DNA of 18,955 nucleotides from JACMRI01 sp043778625 (GTDB lineage: Bacteria > Bacteroidota > Bacteroidia > UBA4408), in NCBI GenBank assembly GCA_043778625.1, contig JAYWFU010000086.1, forward strand, positions 1-18,955, read 5' to 3'. The translations under genes were made by a program, and so were the position numbers. The notes below the pieces were generated by a model. It did no database searches, had not been told where the DNA came from, and worked only from the letters and a program-made list of their open reading frames with translations. Position 1 is the stretch's first letter; the number at the start of each line of letters is the position of its first letter. Of this stretch, positions 1 to 6,936 are shown piece by piece.

Positions 1-579
1 GGTAATTTTAGAATTTTACAACAATCAGCCTTTGTAGATACGGTGGGTACACCTATGTACCCGCGCACTGTGTTTAGTATTATAGGCCTGTTCGACGAAG
101 CCTTAATTCGTAACCAAGACGATGATTATAATTATAGAGTTACCAGTGCTGGAGGCAAAATATATTTGAATGCCGAAATGACCATTAAATATTATGTGAG
201 AGCATCATTCAAAAACTTATTTAAACAATATTATCAATATGGTTACTGGAAAGTGTTTGTAAATACAAAACACAAAACCATAACAACACTACGCCAGTTA
301 GTACCAGCCTTACTGGTATTGTACGTATTATTAGGCAGCTTGCTAGCATTATTTAATACTATAATTTGTATGTTGTTTGTAATTGGCTTATTAGTGTATT
401 TAACCACCGCTGTATATGCTGCCACTAAGGTTAAAACAAATGAATTACAATTAATTAAAATTATATGTTCGTTTTTTATACTTCATTTTAGCTACGGTTT
501 AGGCTACATTGAGGGTATAATAAACTTTGTTGTTTTCCGTAACAAGCCTAAAGCAAACAACACTACTTTAAGTCGATAA
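1..579 (+). CDS. Family 2 glycosyltransferase, C-terminal part (5' end outside window)
   Basis: The frame is open from base 1, so the gene begins upstream; 192 codons are present. The first residues (GNFRILQQ, then VDTVGTPMYPR) and the stretch LFDEALIRNQDDDYNYR followed by AGGKIYL match the second half of the catalytic domain of ExoA/succinoglycan-type GT2 enzymes, which move a sugar from a nucleotide donor to a lipid-linked or polysaccharide acceptor. The QDDDYNYR block lies where these enzymes carry the acidic acceptor-site residues. After the domain come two hydrophobic stretches (roughly residues 98-140 and 152-178 of the visible part), including the HFSYGLGYIEG segment usual for this subfamily, so it is probably anchored in the inner membrane with the catalytic domain in the cytoplasm. 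It converges on the ostA-like gene with 15 bp between. The substrate cannot be read from the sequence. The GTG at 43 is internal and not the start. Confidence 0.85.
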   Translation, partial: GNFRILQQSAFVDTVGTPMYPRTVFSIIGLFDEALIRNQDDDYNYRVTSAGGKIYLNAEMTIKYYVRASFKNLFKQYYQYGYWKVFVNTKHKTITTLRQLVPALLVLYVLLGSLLALFNTIICMLFVIGLLVYLTTAVYAATKVKTNELQLIKIICSFFILHFSYGLGYIEGIINFVVFRNKPKANNTTLSR

Positions 580-596
580 TTATTAATCTAATTATC
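575..596. terminator. AT-rich hairpin between convergent genes
   Basis: GATAATT (575-581) and AATTATC (590-596) form a perfect 7-bp stem around an 8-nt loop. The stem overlaps the TAA stop of the glycosyltransferase and the TGA stop of the ostA-like gene, the place expected for a shared bidirectional terminator. The stem has only one G-C pair and no clear T-run follows, so its strength is doubtful. Confidence 0.35.
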
Positions 597-2106
597 AATA
601 GTCAAACACATCGTTTGCCACCAACGGTTTACGATTAATTTGCCAATTAAAATTTTTGAGCATAAAGTCTTCGCCCTTAGCTTCTTTTATAGGGTAGAGT
701 GTAGCAGTAGGTTTATTTATAAAGTTAATGCGTTGCACCTCGTTACCTTTTAGGTATATAATCATTTCAGCGCACTCCGCTTTGTTAGCCCCTGTGTAGG
801 TTTCTTTTTTGTCTTCCTTAGCGTAGTATATAGTTTGTCCGTTGCCTATGGCACGCACATTATTTAAGTCGTTATTAATAAAATTACCCACCATATTTTT
901 GGCACTTACTTGGTCGTACTTATCAGTATCTTTTTCGGCTATTATAAATGCTTTATCGTATAGGTACAGTTTTTCTACCTTGCCTTCAAAGGTTCGTATA
1001 TCCACGTGTTCGGCAGTAAGCTGTCGTTCGCCACTCCATAATATAGGCTGATGATACATACGTATTAACGAATCTTTAAAGTTGTATACTAGCGAGTCGC
1101 AAGCACCTTGCATATCGGTTTTAAAAAACTTTGCCTTGTGATACGCCCATATAATTTTGTTGTTCATGTTTACAGTGTCGTATACCATACGTAACGTATC
1201 TGCGTGCAAAAACAAGGAGTCTTTACCCTCAAACTGCTGTATTAACAAGGCTTTGCCCGTTACTAACGATTTGCTTTGTTTCTCGTTAAACCACCCATAG
1301 TTGCCTTTTACGGTAATGTGTTGTGTAGTATCGCTTATACTAATGTTTCTAAACGCTTTGCCAATACCCTTTATGCGGTCGTAGTGCACGCTGTCGCCTG
1401 TTAGTGTTTGTTCTTTATTACTGAGCTTGGCATGTTTACTAAACTGTGCTTTGTCGTGTTCGGTGTCGTACCATCCGTTTTGGCAGTAAATGTGGTTATC
1501 AGTACTTGTTATGTTGGTTGGCCCAAAAAAATACGCCACCTTACTGGCCGTATTATAGTGCATGGTATCAGTTATTACCGTATAGTCTTTATTCACTAAT
1601 TTAACATTAGTTTTAAAAAAAAGCTCCCGTTTTTTACCATAGTAATACCCATTTTGGCTGGTTAGTTTGTTTTTTTTGTTAATGATAACTGCACTCGTAG
1701 TGTATGAGCCTATATTATCTTTTACATCATAGTTTAATACACTCGTAGCAAGGTTAATATCCTTGTCGTACAGTTTTACATTATCAGTAAGTACTGCTTT
1801 TTTGGTATTACCATCATAATGTAACTTATCGCTGTACACGTGGGTACTGTCGCCGTTTTTAATGTGAACTTTACCAAAAGCTTCTACTGAATTATTAATG
1901 TCGTAAAACAATGCGCTATCGCAATACATAGTTGCGTCATCGTGCAACAGCACTACATTACCCACCAATCGCTTAGCACCGTTGCTTATGTTTTCGTCCA
2001 CAAACAAACCATCAGCATTCTGTATTTCAATTTTTTTCTTGGTTTGTGCTTGCGCAAAAGTTGCACTACTTAGTACCAAAAACACTACTATAATTTTATT
2101 AATCAT
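595..2106 (-). CDS. OstA-like outer-membrane/LPS transport protein
   Basis: The protein has 503 residues when started at the ATG at 2106. That start gives a clean signal peptide (MINKIIVVFLVLSSATFAQA, cut near residue 20). A GTG at 2121 overlapping the gtrA stop would add five residues before the signal and looks less natural. The mature chain is a series of short beta-strand repeats with alternating hydrophobic and polar residues, and phrases such as GNVVLLHDDATMYCDSALFY and VHIKNGDSTHVYSDKLHYDG are typical of the OstA/LptA jelly-roll fold that shields lipid A on its way across the periplasm. Bacteroidota carry long OstA-like proteins of about this size. It is the last gene of the carA-hldD-gtrA run, next to the heptose epimerase HldD, which supports an LPS or envelope role. 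Whether it replaces LptA or does something else cannot be decided here. Confidence 0.8.
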   Translation of the reverse strand: MINKIIVVFLVLSSATFAQAQTKKKIEIQNADGLFVDENISNGAKRLVGNVVLLHDDATMYCDSALFYDINNSVEAFGKVHIKNGDSTHVYSDKLHYDGNTKKAVLTDNVKLYDKDINLATSVLNYDVKDNIGSYTTSAVIINKKNKLTSQNGYYYGKKRELFFKTNVKLVNKDYTVITDTMHYNTASKVAYFFGPTNITSTDNHIYCQNGWYDTEHDKAQFSKHAKLSNKEQTLTGDSVHYDRIKGIGKAFRNISISDTTQHITVKGNYGWFNEKQSKSLVTGKALLIQQFEGKDSLFLHADTLRMVYDTVNMNNKIIWAYHKAKFFKTDMQGACDSLVYNFKDSLIRMYHQPILWSGERQLTAEHVDIRTFEGKVEKLYLYDKAFIIAEKDTDKYDQVSAKNMVGNFINNDLNNVRAIGNGQTIYYAKEDKKETYTGANKAECAEMIIYLKGNEVQRINFINKPTATLYPIKEAKGEDFMLKNFNWQINRKPLVANDVFDY

Positions 2107-2120
2107 TAGCCTACTACTCA

Positions 2121-2594
2121 CTACTTAAACGAAAAAAACTTGTGCATACCAAAACTAAATATCGAAAATATGCAGGCCGCTATAAACCTTGCTGGCGTTG
2201 GATAAAAATGGGCAATCTCTAAAAAGAAACGCATTAAAAAATAATTGCCCACAAACGTTACTAATGCTACCATTACAAAACGAATAAAGTTTTTACGATT
2301 GTTATTTTCGGCAGATTTAAATACAAATAATTTACTCATGTAATAATTAGTAAACAAGCCACACGTAAACGATACTACCAATGATAGCATTGCGGCACGT
2401 AACTCTATAACATTGCCAAATAAAGTAATACTTTGGTCGGTTACAAAAAAATGCAAGGCAATAAAATACACTACAATATCTACTGTAAATGCTGTACCAG
2501 CCGCTATAATATAACGCACCAATTGCAATTGCAACAAGCGTTGTAGCAACACCATTTTAAATAATTGTATGATGAAATTACGTATAAAAAACAT
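2121..2594 (-). CDS. GtrA-family small membrane protein
   Basis: The product has 157 residues and four predicted membrane segments (about 26-50, 63-90, 103-125 and 133-152). The opening of the first segment (VRYIIAAGTAFTVDIVVYF), the asparagine and basic residues after the second (FTNYYMSKLFVF), and the repeat of that pattern at the end (GMHKFFSFK) are the GtrA (PF04138) signature. Family members are linked to transfer of lipid-carried sugars, for example moving undecaprenyl-phosphate glucose across the inner membrane in O-antigen modification, though many have unknown substrates. Its ATG follows directly on the hldD stop codon (TAA then ATG), and its own stop touches the possible GTG of the ostA-like gene, so translation coupling is likely. 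A later ATG, 13 codons in, would also leave all four membrane segments intact. Confidence 0.85.
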   Translation of the reverse strand: MFFIRNFIIQLFKMVLLQRLLQLQLVRYIIAAGTAFTVDIVVYFIALHFFVTDQSITLFGNVIELRAAMLSLVVSFTCGLFTNYYMSKLFVFKSAENNNRKNFIRFVMVALVTFVGNYFLMRFFLEIAHFYPTPARFIAACIFSIFSFGMHKFFSFK

Positions 2595-3560
2595 TTATAA
2601 ATAGCTATTATTTAACAAATACTGCTGTACATAATCTATTGTACCATGCTCTAAGGTGTAAAAAGGTTGTAAGTAGTTAGTAGCCCGTAGCTTACTAATA
2701 TTGGCTTGCGTGTAGTATTGATACTTATCTCTAATATCAACAGGAGTATCAATAAACGAAATGTTAGGCGTTAAATCTAAGGCTTTAAATACACTGTTAG
2801 CAAGGGTTAAAAAGCTTTCGGCTTTGCCTGTACCTAAGTTATACAATCCCGATTTTTTACGGTAGTGCATTAAATGATACAACACCTCAACAACATCAAG
2901 CACATATACAAAATCGCGCAATTGCCCGCCATCGGTATAGTTAGGATTGTGCGACTTAAATAATTTTACGCCTCCCGTTTTTTGTATTTGATTATACGAG
3001 TGCATAATTACCGATGCCATACGCCCCTTATGATACTCGTTAGGCCCATAAACGTTAAAAAACTTTATACCTGCCCAATAGTAAGGTTTTTCAGTTTGTG
3101 CAAGTACCCACTTATCCACCTCCAACTTACTATCGCCATAAGGGTTTAACGGTTTTAGTACGCTACTGTTTTCGTGGTTATCATCATAGCCATGTTCGCC
3201 CATGCCGTATGTGGCTGCGCTTGATGCGTATATAATGCCAATGTTATGTTGGGTACACAACGCAAACAATTGTTGGGTATAGTTTACATTTAATTCGTGT
3301 AAAAGTTCGGTATTAAATTCGGCAGTATTGGTGCGTGCACCAAGGTGTATTACAAAATCTATCCTGGCGTAATTAGTAGTAAAATATTCTAGGAACACAT
3401 TGCGCTCAATTAACTTCACATATTTTTTGTTGGCATAATTAGCTATTTTATCTACCTGCGAAAAATCATCTACCAACAACAAATCGTTATGCCCTTGCTG
3501 GTTAAGTTTTGCCACCATACAACTACCAATAAACCCCGCTGCGCCTGTAACTACAATCAT
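2595..3560 (-). CDS. hldD: ADP-L-glycero-D-manno-heptose 6-epimerase
   Basis: The enzyme turns ADP-D-glycero-manno-heptose into the L-glycero form, the last step in making the heptose donor for the LPS inner core, in the cytoplasm with bound NADP. The 321-residue chain starts with the Rossmann motif GAAGFIGS (residues 6-13), has YASSAATYG at 111-119, the catalytic pair Tyr141 and Lys145 in YGDSK, and the KFFNVYGP...YHKGRMAS block (166-183) with Lys178, which corresponds to the second catalytic residue known in the E. coli enzyme. The later RDFVYV (215-220) and YNLGTGKAESF (240-250) are also HldD signatures, which separates it from generic GalE-like epimerases. Length is close to the E. coli protein. 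It lies 10 bp after carA and abuts gtrA, so it is probably cotranscribed with both. An earlier gene of the pathway (hldE or gmhA/gmhB) is not in the window. Confidence 0.93.
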   Translation of the reverse strand: MIVVTGAAGFIGSCMVAKLNQQGHNDLLLVDDFSQVDKIANYANKKYVKLIERNVFLEYFTTNYARIDFVIHLGARTNTAEFNTELLHELNVNYTQQLFALCTQHNIGIIYASSAATYGMGEHGYDDNHENSSVLKPLNPYGDSKLEVDKWVLAQTEKPYYWAGIKFFNVYGPNEYHKGRMASVIMHSYNQIQKTGGVKLFKSHNPNYTDGGQLRDFVYVLDVVEVLYHLMHYRKKSGLYNLGTGKAESFLTLANSVFKALDLTPNISFIDTPVDIRDKYQYYTQANISKLRATNYLQPFYTLEHGTIDYVQQYLLNNSYL

Positions 3561-3570
3561 CTACCGTAAA

Positions 3571-4677
3571 TTATTTGGTAGCCATTAAGTGTACAAAATC
3601 ATCAAACAAGTAGCGCGAATCGTGCGGCCCTGCCGATGCTTCGGGGTGATATTGCACACAAAATACTTTTTTATTTTTGATGCGAATTCCCTCTACCGTA
3701 TTGTCGTTAAGGTTAAGGTGTGTAATCTCCACATTAGCGTTACCCTCCACATCTTTAGCGGCAATAGCAAAGCCGTGGTTTTGCGAGGTTATTTCGCTCT
3801 TGCCTGTAATTAAGTTTTTAACAGGGTGGTTTAACCCACGATGCCCGTTGTGCATTTTATACGTGGCTATGCCCTGTGTTTGTGCTATTATTTGATGCCC
3901 GAGGCAAATACCAAATACGGTTTTATTAGCATCTATTAATTGCTTAACTTCTGCTACTACTTGTGGCATGGCCGATGGATCGCCCGGGCCGTTACTTATC
4001 ATATAGCCGTCAAATGCTTGTGCAGTAAGCGTTGCAAACGTTGTAGCCATAGGAAATATAGTTACATAACAATTGCGCTCCACAAGGCAACGTACAATAT
4101 TTTGTTTAACGCCTAAATCCAATAACGCTACTTTGTATGTAGCAGTAGGCTCGCCAGCGTGTAGAATAACTTTAGTACTTACGGTGCTTGATAGCTCTAA
4201 CCCCTCCATACTAGGCACTTGTGCTAATAGGGTAGTAAGTTCGGCTATTGATTTTTCTTCGCTACAAATTATAGCATTCATTGCCCCCTTATTGCGTATG
4301 TGTTGCACCAAGGCTCTAGTGTCAATACCCTCAATACCTATAATACCGTCGCGTTCAAAGCTATCTTGCACACTGCCATCAGCATCGTATCTAGAGTAGT
4401 AGTTACTATAACTACGGCATACTAAGCCCGCTATTTTGGTGCTATTACTTTCGGTTTCGTGGGTATTAGTACCATAATTACCAATGTGGGTATTGGTTTC
4501 AATAAGTATTTGCCCTGTGTACGATGGGTCGGTAAACACCTCCTGATAGCCCGTCATACCTGTGTTAAAGGCTAACTCGCCAGTAGTTATACCTATTTTT
4601 CCTATGGCATTGCCTACAAAGTAGGTGCCGTCTTGCAGGAGTAATGTAGCTTTAGTGCGTGGAGTATTTGTTAGCAT
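3571..4677 (-). CDS. carA: Carbamoyl-phosphate synthase, small (glutaminase) subunit
   Basis: CarA releases ammonia from glutamine and passes it through a tunnel to CarB, which makes carbamoyl phosphate for pyrimidines and arginine. The 368-residue protein has the N-terminal CPSase domain (GELAFNTGMTGYQEVFTDPSY at residues 33-53, then HIGNYG and GIEGIDTRALVQHIRNKGAM) and a class I glutamine amidotransferase domain with the oxyanion segment SNGPGDP (228-234), the nucleophile Cys258 in GICLGHQ, and the His344/Glu346 pair in YHPEA. All catalytic residues are present and length is normal. The ATG at 4677 lies about 26 nt downstream of the likely transcription start. CarB is not adjacent; the genes behind it are for envelope sugars. 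A palindrome over the promoter start region may control the whole run. Confidence 0.96.
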   Translation of the reverse strand: MLTNTPRTKATLLLQDGTYFVGNAIGKIGITTGELAFNTGMTGYQEVFTDPSYTGQILIETNTHIGNYGTNTHETESNSTKIAGLVCRSYSNYYSRYDADGSVQDSFERDGIIGIEGIDTRALVQHIRNKGAMNAIICSEEKSIAELTTLLAQVPSMEGLELSSTVSTKVILHAGEPTATYKVALLDLGVKQNIVRCLVERNCYVTIFPMATTFATLTAQAFDGYMISNGPGDPSAMPQVVAEVKQLIDANKTVFGICLGHQIIAQTQGIATYKMHNGHRGLNHPVKNLITGKSEITSQNHGFAIAAKDVEGNANVEITHLNLNDNTVEGIRIKNKKVFCVQYHPEASAGPHDSRYLFDDFVHLMATK

Positions 4678-4696
4678 GTGTAGGGCATAATATAAA

Positions 4697-4712
4697 TTGT
4701 ACGAATGTACAA
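4697..4712. promoter_or_regulatory. Candidate operator overlapping the carA transcription start
   Basis: TTGTAC-GAAT-GTACAA is a perfect 6+6 bp dyad with a 4-bp centre. It overlaps the last three bases of the carA -7 element and the predicted start of transcription, the usual position for a repressor site. I do not recognise the binding protein. An arginine- or pyrimidine-responsive regulator would fit the gene, but this is a guess. Confidence 0.4.
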
Positions 4713-4739
4713 AAATAGATTAAATAATACTAACTACAA
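4710..4739 (-). promoter_or_regulatory. Bacteroidota-type promoter for carA-hldD-gtrA-ostA
   Basis: Read on the minus strand, TTG (4739-4737) is followed by 19 bases and then TATTTTTG (4717-4710). This fully matches the known Bacteroidota primary-sigma consensus, a -33 TTG and a -7 TAnnTTTG separated by about 19-21 bases. Transcription should start near 4704, leaving a leader of about 27 nt before the carA ATG. Because the downstream genes are almost gapless, this promoter probably drives all four. Confidence 0.7.
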
Positions 4740-4742
4740 GCT

Positions 4743-4817
4743 CTCACTAGCCTAAATTTCTCGGTTATATAACGCTAGTACTAGCGAGGGAAATAGAATT
4801 CCAATTCTTAAATTTAG
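4743..4817. repeat. Cluster of palindromes upstream of the carA promoter
   Basis: Several dyads crowd here. CGCTAGTACTAGCG (4773-4786) is a perfect 14-bp palindrome, and GTTATATAAC (4764-4773) is a perfect 10-bp palindrome sharing one base with it. CTCACTAG (4743-4750) can pair with CTAGCGAG (4781-4788) with one G-U pair on the minus-strand RNA, and CTAAATTT (4752-4759) pairs with AAATTTAG (4810-4817). The cluster lies after the stop of the exported-protein gene and before the carA promoter on the minus strand, so it may end transcription coming from the accessory genes. No T-run follows, so this remains a guess. Confidence 0.4.
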
Positions 4818-4846
4818 TACAAATGCCACACTTTCGCAAAACCCTT

Positions 4847-4860
4847 GTTGGCAGTAATGC
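4847..4860 (+). repeat. Inverted repeat flanking the exported-protein gene (left copy)
   Basis: GTTGGCAGTAATGC lies 12 bp beyond the stop of the gene at 4873-5628. Its inverted partner GCATTACTGCTAAC (5645-5658) lies 16 bp before the ATG of the same gene. The two match at 13 of 14 positions in opposite orientation, so the gene sits between inverted repeats. Confidence 0.45.
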
Positions 4861-4872
4861 TATTTTGTTATA

Positions 4873-5628
4873 TTATTTTTCAAAGCATTGTGGTCCAACG
4901 GCACCTCCTCCATATTCTAATATTATACTGTCTTTATAATAAATATATTGACAGCCATTATTATATTCTTTAATTTGTTTAGGTGTTAATGTCGATTTAA
5001 AAATGTTATAGGAATATTTTCCCATTCCACTTCGTGCAAATCCTATTGTTATTATATTTCCATTTTGTATTGAGATACAATTTGCTTTAGTAAGTAAATT
5101 TTTAATTTCTTTTAAGGTTTCATTTGTCCAATTAAGTGATTTTAATACATCGTTAAGTTCTTTAGAATTTAGTTTCAAATGCCAATTTTGAGAAACTAAT
5201 TCTAAATTATTATTTTCTTGTACAAGTTTTTCATTCTTGTTTTTGTAGATTTTTATTGTAATCTGTTCAGGAATAATTAATACTTTGCTTTCAGGTTCAA
5301 ATTCAATTTCTACAACATAATTTTTGGGAACAAGTTTAAAATATTCGGTTTTTAGGTTCTTAATTTCAGCTTGGTTTATTTCATAATTATCAATAAGTTC
5401 CTTTTTACTGCTTTTTGACATAGCAATCATAAAAAGTAAAAATTCTTTAGATTGGTCATTACCATTCTTATATTCTTTTGTATAATCTTCTCGCATAGCT
5501 TCAGGTAGTTTTTTTAATGAAGCTTCAAATAAAGAGTCCTTATTTATGTTTTTTCTAAAAGAATAATCTTGAGCTTTCAAGTCGATAATTGAAATCAGAA
5601 GTAATATTATAAATGTAAATTTTCTCAT
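4873..5628 (-). CDS. Exported protein of unknown function
   Basis: I do not recognise this family. Started at the ATG at 5628 it has 251 residues; a TTG at 5643 would add only MKNII ahead of the signal sequence. MRKFTFIILLLISIIDLKAQ is a normal signal peptide with cleavage near Gln20, so the product should reach the periplasm or beyond. The mature part is rich in Lys, Asn, Glu and Ile, with a charged helical first third (about 21-95) and a more beta-like middle (104-130). The most distinctive section is near the end: KANCISIQNGNIITIGFARS (181-200) then GMGKYSYNIF, and a tail YGGGAVGPQCFEK. Cys184, Cys226 and Cys248 could form disulfides. There is no lipobox and no clear type IX C-terminal sorting domain. 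The gene is AT-rich, is flanked by inverted repeats, and has a possible promoter at 5672-5702. Confidence 0.7.
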   Translation of the reverse strand: MRKFTFIILLLISIIDLKAQDYSFRKNINKDSLFEASLKKLPEAMREDYTKEYKNGNDQSKEFLLFMIAMSKSSKKELIDNYEINQAEIKNLKTEYFKLVPKNYVVEIEFEPESKVLIIPEQITIKIYKNKNEKLVQENNNLELVSQNWHLKLNSKELNDVLKSLNWTNETLKEIKNLLTKANCISIQNGNIITIGFARSGMGKYSYNIFKSTLTPKQIKEYNNGCQYIYYKDSIILEYGGGAVGPQCFEK

Positions 5629-5644
5629 TATTATGTTTTTCAAC

Positions 5645-5658
5645 GCATTACTGCTAAC
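5645..5658 (-). repeat. Inverted repeat flanking the exported-protein gene (right copy)
   Basis: GCATTACTGCTAAC on the plus strand is the inverted partner of 4847-4860, with one mismatch in 14. It falls in the leader just ahead of the ATG at 5628. Confidence 0.45.
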
Positions 5659-5671
5659 TCCATATCATAAG

Positions 5672-5702
5672 CAATAATACACTTTAAAATTCAATCCTTC
5701 AA
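5672..5702 (-). promoter_or_regulatory. Possible promoter for the exported-protein gene
   Basis: On the minus strand, TTG (5702-5700) is separated by 20 bases from TATTATTG (5679-5672), which matches five of the six fixed positions of the Bacteroidota -7 element. It would give a leader of about 40 nt. This would make the gene independent of the genes upstream of it. Confidence 0.4.
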
Positions 5703-5773
5703 AAACTTACAAAACCCACTATAATCAACTATCAATACATGAAAACTGGCGAGGATTATTTTTAGTTCATTTA

Positions 5774-6457
5774 TTAATTTTTGCATGTATTAATTATTGT
5801 GTGACTTTTTTCAATCCAATCTGCTTTTATTAAATGGTAAACGTGTTTTGCTATTCCACAAGCACCAGCATGTACATAAGTAACTAATGTTTTATTTTTA
5901 ATGTTAATTTCAGTAGGAAAATAAATTATTGAGTCTGTAAGGAAACTATTTATAAGGAATTTTCCATTCCTTTGTTGAAGAAAATAACTATAAAACAGGC
6001 CACCATTTCCTCCTGAATCATTTATTATTGCTACGTCTTCTTTTTTATCAAAATTAAAATCGGCAATAATTATATCGCCATAATAGTTATCCATACCCTC
6101 TAGTTTATTTCCTTTTTTTGTGTAGGAAACTATCTGTTTACAATCTTTAAAAACGACATCATAATAAAAATTAGAACCAATTGTTATGGTGTCCATACCT
6201 ATATTATCAGCCTTATTACTAATAATTAATTGAACAATACAAGAGTCATTTAATTCAATTTTACGTTTAAAACGCTTAACCATTAAGTCTAAATTAAATT
6301 GAGCTGATAAATCATCAAATTTACAAACTGTTTTAAAAAGAACTAACCTATTTTCATTTATAACTTTACTTTTATACTCGCTTTGCTTTTTTTCTAAACA
6401 ACTGCACAACATAACTACAACTGTACCTATTAACAAAATTAAGCGGATAATTTTCAT
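5774..6457 (-). CDS. Lipoprotein of unknown function with an FG-GAP-like segment
   Basis: The 227-residue protein starts with Lys/Arg and a hydrophobic stretch followed by LCSC at 17-20. That is an acceptable lipobox with Cys20 as the lipidated residue; the Cys at -2 is unusual. This predicts membrane anchoring on the periplasmic side or at the outer membrane. Residues 127-146 (GDIIIADFNFDKKEDVAIIN) resemble the D-x-N-x-D-x-x-x-D calcium-binding loop of FG-GAP/VCBS repeats, also seen in many small Bacteroidota and Proteobacteria lipoproteins of unknown role. A glycine-rich turn (SGGNGG) and YSYFLQQRNGKF follow, again usual for that group. No enzyme motif is visible. It follows the small membrane-protein gene by 82 bp. 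Its first 15 codons resemble those of that neighbour at DNA level. The function is unknown. Confidence 0.7.
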   Translation of the reverse strand: MKIIRLILLIGTVVVMLCSCLEKKQSEYKSKVINENRLVLFKTVCKFDDLSAQFNLDLMVKRFKRKIELNDSCIVQLIISNKADNIGMDTITIGSNFYYDVVFKDCKQIVSYTKKGNKLEGMDNYYGDIIIADFNFDKKEDVAIINDSGGNGGLFYSYFLQQRNGKFLINSFLTDSIIYFPTEINIKNKTLVTYVHAGACGIAKHVYHLIKADWIEKSHTIINTCKN

Positions 6458-6539
6458 TTAACTATGTTTTTTTGAAGTTTAGAAATACAATATTTTTATA
6501 ATAAATACTTTCATAATTTAGCTTAACTTTTATAGAATA

Positions 6540-6926
6540 TTACCAAATTAAAAGTCCATTCAAAATTGAAGGAAAACTAGAATATTCAAAATAAACAGGA
6601 ATTTTAACACCCCATGTTACAATCAAAAAGCAAATTGATTTTGCATTAATTATTTTATTGTGTGCAAACTTGTCACAAATTATTTTCGTGGTATAATAAC
6701 CTGATATAAATATCATTAAACACCATATTCCGATATTGTTAATGATATAAAATGAATTAAATAATAATACTGAAACTCTCTCTTCACTGTAATAAAGGAG
6801 GTCAATATCATAATATTTTTCTGCAATAAACAAACTTAGGTAGTAATCCGTAATATGATGATAAACAATATTTAATATCCCAACTACCAACGTGCCTATC
6901 AATAAAATTAAAGAGTTAGTTTTCAT
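6540..6926 (-). CDS. Small membrane protein of unknown function
   Basis: The 128-residue protein has about three hydrophobic segments (roughly 5-23, 53-80 and 95-112) and no recognisable domain. Between the first and second there is a polar, tyrosine-rich loop (YYLSLFIAEKYYDIDLLYYSEER). The first segment could be a signal anchor. Its ATG lies 10 bp after the sprA stop codon, so it is probably read from the ruvA-sprA transcript, and it is followed by the lipoprotein gene 82 bp later. The short length and lack of homology that I can recall leave it as a hypothetical. The tight spacing, normal ATG and coherent hydrophobic pattern make it likely to be real. The DNA is more AT-rich than sprA. Confidence 0.6.
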   Translation of the reverse strand: MKTNSLILLIGTLVVGILNIVYHHITDYYLSLFIAEKYYDIDLLYYSEERVSVLLFNSFYIINNIGIWCLMIFISGYYTTKIICDKFAHNKIINAKSICFLIVTWGVKIPVYFEYSSFPSILNGLLIW

Positions 6927-6936
6927 ACTAACCTCA

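Noticed and set aside
2107..2121. GTG start at 2121 for the ostA-like gene
   Set aside because: It adds five residues ahead of an already complete signal peptide; the ATG at 2106 is the better start.
4073..4399. A 108-codon plus-strand open frame inside carA
   Set aside because: It is a shadow of the conserved CarA sequence on the other strand.
4847..5658. Integron cassette with attC-type ends
   Set aside because: GTTGGCA and GTTAGCA break the GTTRRRY core at the sixth base, and no RYYYAAC partner or integrase is visible.
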